From positions 23,461 through 87,460 of the forward strand of contig NZ_JACCHQ010000030.1 in NCBI RefSeq assembly GCF_016031655.1: a DNA stretch of 64,000 nt, in the 5' to 3' direction. Position numbers and translations under genes: made by a program. Below are positions 60,950-64,000 of this stretch, in pieces. This stretch comes from Bradyrhizobium glycinis (lineage in GTDB: Bacteria; Pseudomonadota; Alphaproteobacteria; Rhizobiales; Xanthobacteraceae). The first letter of the stretch is position 1; every line of letters starts with the position of its first letter. The notes under the pieces were generated by a model. The model worked only from the letters and a program-made list of their open reading frames with translations, was not told the DNA's origin and did not search any database.

Positions 60950-61987
60950 ATGAACAGCGTCGTCCCCCTCGAGACCGCGAAACCGGCCACCCAAACCGCC
61001 CTGCCGCGTGTCGGCGTGCTCCTGATCAATCTCGGAACGCCCGATACGGCCGATGCTCCAGGCGTGCGGATCTACCTCAAGGAGTTCCTCAGCGACGCCC
61101 GCGTCATCGAGGACCAGGGCCTGATCTGGAAGCTGGTGCTGAACGGAATCATCCTGCGCAGCCGTCCACGCACCAAGGCGCTCGACTACCAGAAGATCTG
61201 GAACAACGAGCGGAACGAGTCGCCGCTGAAGACCATCACGCGCTCGCAACGCGACAAGCTCGCCACCGCTTTGTCGGACCGCGACAATGTCGTCGTCGAT
61301 TGGGCGATGCGCTACGGCAATCCGTCGATCAAGTCGGGCATCGAGGCGCTGATCGCGAAGGGCTGCGAGCGCATCCTGGCCGTGCCGCTCTATCCGCAAT
61401 ATTCGGCCTCGACCTCGGCGACCGTCTGCGACGAGGTCTTCCGCGTGCTCGCGCAGCTGCGCAACCAGCCGACGCTGCGGGTGACGCCGCCTTATTACGA
61501 GGACGCGGCCTATATCGAGGCGCTCGCAACTTCGATCGAGGCGCACCTGGCGACGCTGTCCTTCGAGCCGGAGCTGATCGTGGCGTCCTTCCACGGCATG
61601 CCGAAAGCCTACGTCGACAAGGGCGATCCCTATCAGCAGCACTGCATCGCGACGACGGAGGCGCTGCGCCGCCGGCTCGGCATGGACGAGACCAAGCTGC
61701 TGCTGACCTTCCAGTCGCGCTTCGGCAACGACGAGTGGCTGCAGCCCTATACCGACAAGACCATGGAGCGGCTTGGCAAGGAAGGCGTGCGCCGCATCGC
61801 GGTGGTGACGCCGGGCTTTTCCGCCGACTGCCTGGAGACGCTGGAGGAGATCGCGCAGGAGAACGCCGAGATCTTCAAGCACAATGGCGGCGAGCAGTTT
61901 TCCGCGATTCCCTGCCTCAACGACAGCGGACCGGGCATGGACGTGATCCGCACCCTGGTGCTGCGCGAGCTCCAGGGCTGGATCTGA
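60950..61987 (+). CDS. hemH: Ferrochelatase
   Basis: The 345-residue enzyme has the family opening VGVLLINLGTPDTADAPGVRIYLKEFL, the YPQYSASTSA loop near 165, catalytic His in ASFHGMPKAYVDKGDPY near 215-220 and the late NDSGPGMDVI. It inserts Fe2+ into protoporphyrin IX at the membrane as the last step of haem synthesis. ATG 60950 is preferred over TTG 60914. It stands alone, about 220 bases before the band-7 gene. Confidence 0.95.
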   Translation: MNSVVPLETAKPATQTALPRVGVLLINLGTPDTADAPGVRIYLKEFLSDARVIEDQGLIWKLVLNGIILRSRPRTKALDYQKIWNNERNESPLKTITRSQRDKLATALSDRDNVVVDWAMRYGNPSIKSGIEALIAKGCERILAVPLYPQYSASTSATVCDEVFRVLAQLRNQPTLRVTPPYYEDAAYIEALATSIEAHLATLSFEPELIVASFHGMPKAYVDKGDPYQQHCIATTEALRRRLGMDETKLLLTFQSRFGNDEWLQPYTDKTMERLGKEGVRRIAVVTPGFSADCLETLEEIAQENAEIFKHNGGEQFSAIPCLNDSGPGMDVIRTLVLRELQGWI

Positions 61988-62206
61988 CGTTACGCCTGTC
62001 GGCAAATCTTAACCTTTGCCGCTAGGTCTGCGCCGGCATCCTTTCAAGAGCGTCCTTCCAAATACATAATGGCCGCCATCCTTTCTGTACGCCTTGTGCG
62101 GATTTGGCCCGATGCCGACGTTACGCGTGACCGCTGAACCGGTAGGCTATCGATCCAGACCAAATGACAGCGCCGGAAAGGGCCTTTTGCCCGCCTTGGA
62201 GGAGAT

Positions 62207-63205
62207 ATGAGCGGCTTCGACATTTTCGCGATTGTTCTGGTGTTGCTTGTCATCGTCACGCTGGTCGCCGGCGTGAAGACGGTGCCGCAGGGCTATGACT
62301 GGACCATCGAGCGGTTCGGCAAATACACCCAGACGCTGAGCCCCGGGCTCAACCTGATCGTGCCCTATTTCGATCGTGTCGGACGCAAGATCAACATGAT
62401 GGAGCAGGTGATCGACATTCCCGAGCAGGAGGTGATCACCAAGGACAACGCCACCGTGACGGTCGACGGCGTTGCCTTCTTCCAGGTGTTCGATGCCGCC
62501 AAGGCGAGCTACGAGGTTGCCAACCTGAACCAGGCGATCACGGTGCTGACCATGACCAACATCCGCTCGGTGATGGGCTCGATGGACCTCGATCAAGTGC
62601 TGTCGCACCGCGACGAGATCAACGAGCGTCTGCTCCGCGTGGTCGACGCCGCGGTCTCGCCCTGGGGCGTCAAGGTCAACCGCATCGAGATCAAGGACAT
62701 CGTGCCGCCCGCCGACCTGGTCGAGGCCATGGGCCGGCAGATGAAGGCCGAGCGCGTCAAGCGCGCCGACATCCTCGCGGCCGAAGGCCAGCGCCAGTCC
62801 GAGATTCTGCGCGCCGAGGGCGCCAAGCAGGGCCAGATCCTCCAGGCCGAAGGCCGCCGCGAGGCCGCCTTCCGCGACGCCGAGGCGCGCGAGCGTCTCG
62901 CCGAAGCCGAAGCCAAGGCGACTCAAGCCGTGTCGGAGGCCATCTCCAAGGGCGATGTCGCCGCGTTGAACTATTTCATCGCCGACAAATATATCAAGGC
63001 ATTCGGCCAGTTCGCCGATGCTCCGAACCAGAAGATCATCATGCTGCCGGTGGAAGCCGTGAGCATGCTCGGCTCGCTCGCCGGCATCGGCGAGATCGCC
63101 AAGGCGACGTTCGGCGAGAGTGCCGCATCCGCAGCCGCTGCTGCGCGCCGCGGCGGATCGGTCCCGTCGTCGGGCCCGACGCCGCCCGCGGTGCCGCCAC
63201 AGTAA
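62207..63205 (+). CDS. SPFH/band-7 membrane protein (paraslipin, QmcA-like)
   Basis: The 332-residue product has an N-terminal membrane anchor (FDIFAIVLVLLVIVTLVAG) and the band-7 domain (about 25-200) with QGYDWTIERFGKYTQTLSPGLN and MSSM-like MTMTNIRSVMGSMDLDQVLSHRDEIN. A coiled coil rich in Ala/Glu (about 175-250) follows, then a low-complexity Pro/Gly tail. It likely forms membrane microdomain oligomers. It is paired with the NfeD gene 26 bases downstream, a known partner. Confidence 0.92.
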   Translation: MSGFDIFAIVLVLLVIVTLVAGVKTVPQGYDWTIERFGKYTQTLSPGLNLIVPYFDRVGRKINMMEQVIDIPEQEVITKDNATVTVDGVAFFQVFDAAKASYEVANLNQAITVLTMTNIRSVMGSMDLDQVLSHRDEINERLLRVVDAAVSPWGVKVNRIEIKDIVPPADLVEAMGRQMKAERVKRADILAAEGQRQSEILRAEGAKQGQILQAEGRREAAFRDAEARERLAEAEAKATQAVSEAISKGDVAALNYFIADKYIKAFGQFADAPNQKIIMLPVEAVSMLGSLAGIGEIAKATFGESAASAAAAARRGGSVPSSGPTPPAVPPQ

Positions 63206-63231
63206 CGGGGCTGTCTCACAGAGGTCGTGTC

Positions 63232-63675
63232 ATGACCGACATGTTCGTATCGCTCGGCAACTGGAATTGGCTGATCCTCGGTTTCATCCTGATGGTGCTG
63301 GAGGTGCTGGCGCCGGGCATCTTCCTGTTCTGGCTCGGGCTCGCTGCGCTGCTGGTCGGCCTGATCTCGTTCGTGGCTGCGATCTCCTGGCAGATCCAGC
63401 TCGTGATGTTCGCGATCTTTGCCGCCGCGGCCGTGCCGGTCTGGCGCCGTCTCGCCAAGCCGATGCCGAATGCCAGCGCCAGCCCGTTCCTCAACAAGCG
63501 CAGCGAAGCCTTGCTCGGTCGTGAATTCACGCTGGAGAAGCCGATCATCGACGGCACCGGCACCGTGCGCATCGGCGACACGGTGTGGCGCGTGGCGGGT
63601 CCCGATACACCCGCGGGCACGCGGGTGAAGGTGGTGCAGGTGGACGGCGCGAATCTGACCGTGGCGGCGGCGTGA
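63232..63675 (+). CDS. NfeD-family protein
   Basis: The 147-residue product has three membrane helices (about 12-75) and a C-terminal OB-fold domain (about 95-145) with SEALLGREFTLEKPI and GTVRIGDTVWRVAGPD. This short form lacks the ClpP-like protease domain. NfeD proteins pair with SPFH partners and are thought to help membrane organisation. The ATG at 63232 follows GAGGTCGT. Confidence 0.92.
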   Translation: MTDMFVSLGNWNWLILGFILMVLEVLAPGIFLFWLGLAALLVGLISFVAAISWQIQLVMFAIFAAAAVPVWRRLAKPMPNASASPFLNKRSEALLGREFTLEKPIIDGTGTVRIGDTVWRVAGPDTPAGTRVKVVQVDGANLTVAAA

Positions 63676-63705
63676 GGATTCTTCGCTTACCCTCCCCTGG
63701 AGGGG

Positions 63706-64000
63706 CAGGGGAATCGCATGTGATCCTAAGGCATTGCGATTTGGAGAGAAATCGATTCTGAAGGTGGCTCCTGGAGTTGGAAGGAGCGACCCATGGATCG
63801 ATTTTCGGAGTGCTTCGAAGACCTGCCCGACCCACGTGCGGACAATGCGCTGCACGATCTGACGGAGCTCTTGTTCATCGCCCTGATGGCCACGTTGTGC
63901 GGAGCGACGAGTTGCACCGACATGGCGCTGTTTGCGCGGCTGAAGGCTTATCTTTGGCAGGACGTGCTGGTGCTTAAGCATGGATTGCCGAGCCATGACA
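63706..64000 (+). mobile_element. ISAs1-family insertion sequence, left part
   Basis: The element probably begins at CAGGGG (63706), which fits ISAs1-type ends, and contains a transposase gene cut by the window edge. Just before it is an interrupted palindrome (CCCTCCCC-TGGA-GGGG) that looks like an intergenic repeat hit by the insertion. The right end and target duplication are outside the window. Confidence 0.65.
63793..64000 (+). CDS. ISAs1-family transposase, N-terminal part
   Basis: The frame from ATG 63793 reads MDRFSECFEDLPDPRADNAL, then HDLTELLFIALMATLCGATS with DMALFARLKAYLW, the diagnostic N-terminal DDE_Tnp_1-associated domain of ISAs1/H-repeat transposases. It continues beyond position 64000. 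The catalytic DDE core is not visible here, so activity cannot be judged. Confidence 0.85.
   Translation, partial: MDRFSECFEDLPDPRADNALHDLTELLFIALMATLCGATSCTDMALFARLKAYLWQDVLVLKHGLPSHD

Noticed and set aside
63777..63977. 66-residue frame at the right edge
   Set aside because: It is out of frame with the ISAs1 transposase, which has clear family sequence from 63793.

Overview
The window reads as chromosomal DNA of a high-GC alphaproteobacterium of the Bradyrhizobium/Rhodopseudomonas type. This rests on family resemblance rather than a search. The markers are a PhyR-NepR-EcfG general stress module, a DUF3551 secreted protein, a bacterial homospermidine synthase beside a type III ornithine decarboxylase, several branched-chain-type ABC genes and dispersed palindromes typical of this group. 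About 53 protein genes are supported. I saw no rRNA, tRNA or CRISPR array. Codon use looks uniform and only the right edge shows a mobile element.

Layout. 0.3-6.3 kb: a fumarase/aspartase-superfamily lyase, an M29 aminopeptidase, a cupin protein, a small NTF2/DUF1579-like protein, an EamA exporter and an exported metallo-beta-lactamase-fold protein. 6.4-8.7 kb: a two-gene ABC exporter. 9.0-15.8 kb: livH-livM-livG-livF, an acyl-CoA ligase and livK, which suggests uptake of an organic acid followed by CoA activation. 16-24 kb: a secreted Cys-rich protein, a LapG-like periplasmic cysteine protease and, divergently, an 1806-residue FecR/VCBS/LamG/RTX-type adhesin. 24-31.5 kb: a CHASE2 adenylate cyclase, a nitroreductase, ecfG-nepR divergent from phyR, a double TonB-C protein, a SnoaL-like protein and a small secreted protein. 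31.6-38.4 kb: htpG, a DUF3551 protein, a FATP-type acyl-CoA synthetase and a tight acyl carrier protein / adenylating enzyme / ketoreductase cassette. 38.5-43.9 kb: small genes, a DUF3095 cyclase-like protein, a DUF2147 protein, a MATE exporter, a GNAT enzyme and a superoxide dismutase.

44.1-50.2 kb: a pair of overlapping half-size permeases, then a zinc locus. The zinc locus has a Zur-like box, a His-rich microprotein, znuC, znuB and znuA-like genes, a COG0523 GTPase and a WD40 protein. 50.2-56.3 kb: an MgtC-family gene with a hairpin over its start codon, a small membrane protein with a textbook EcfG promoter, and a polyamine group (homospermidine synthase, RidA, GNAT, ornithine decarboxylase) with a long decarboxylase leader. 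56.5-63.7 kb: an M3 peptidase coupled to a DUF1007 protein and a NicO-type Ni/Co exporter, a MAPEG-like protein, ferrochelatase, and a band-7/NfeD pair. The window ends inside an ISAs1-family transposase gene.

Themes. Three systems stand out. First, a possible LapG-type release system for a giant adhesin. Second, a set of EcfG-type promoters (GGAAC-N16/17-CGTT) that ties phyR, sodB and a small membrane protein into one stress regulon. Third, a zinc-starvation locus that extends into a COG0523 GTPase and a WD40 protein. The decarboxylase leader and the mgtC hairpin are the most interesting RNA-level candidates.
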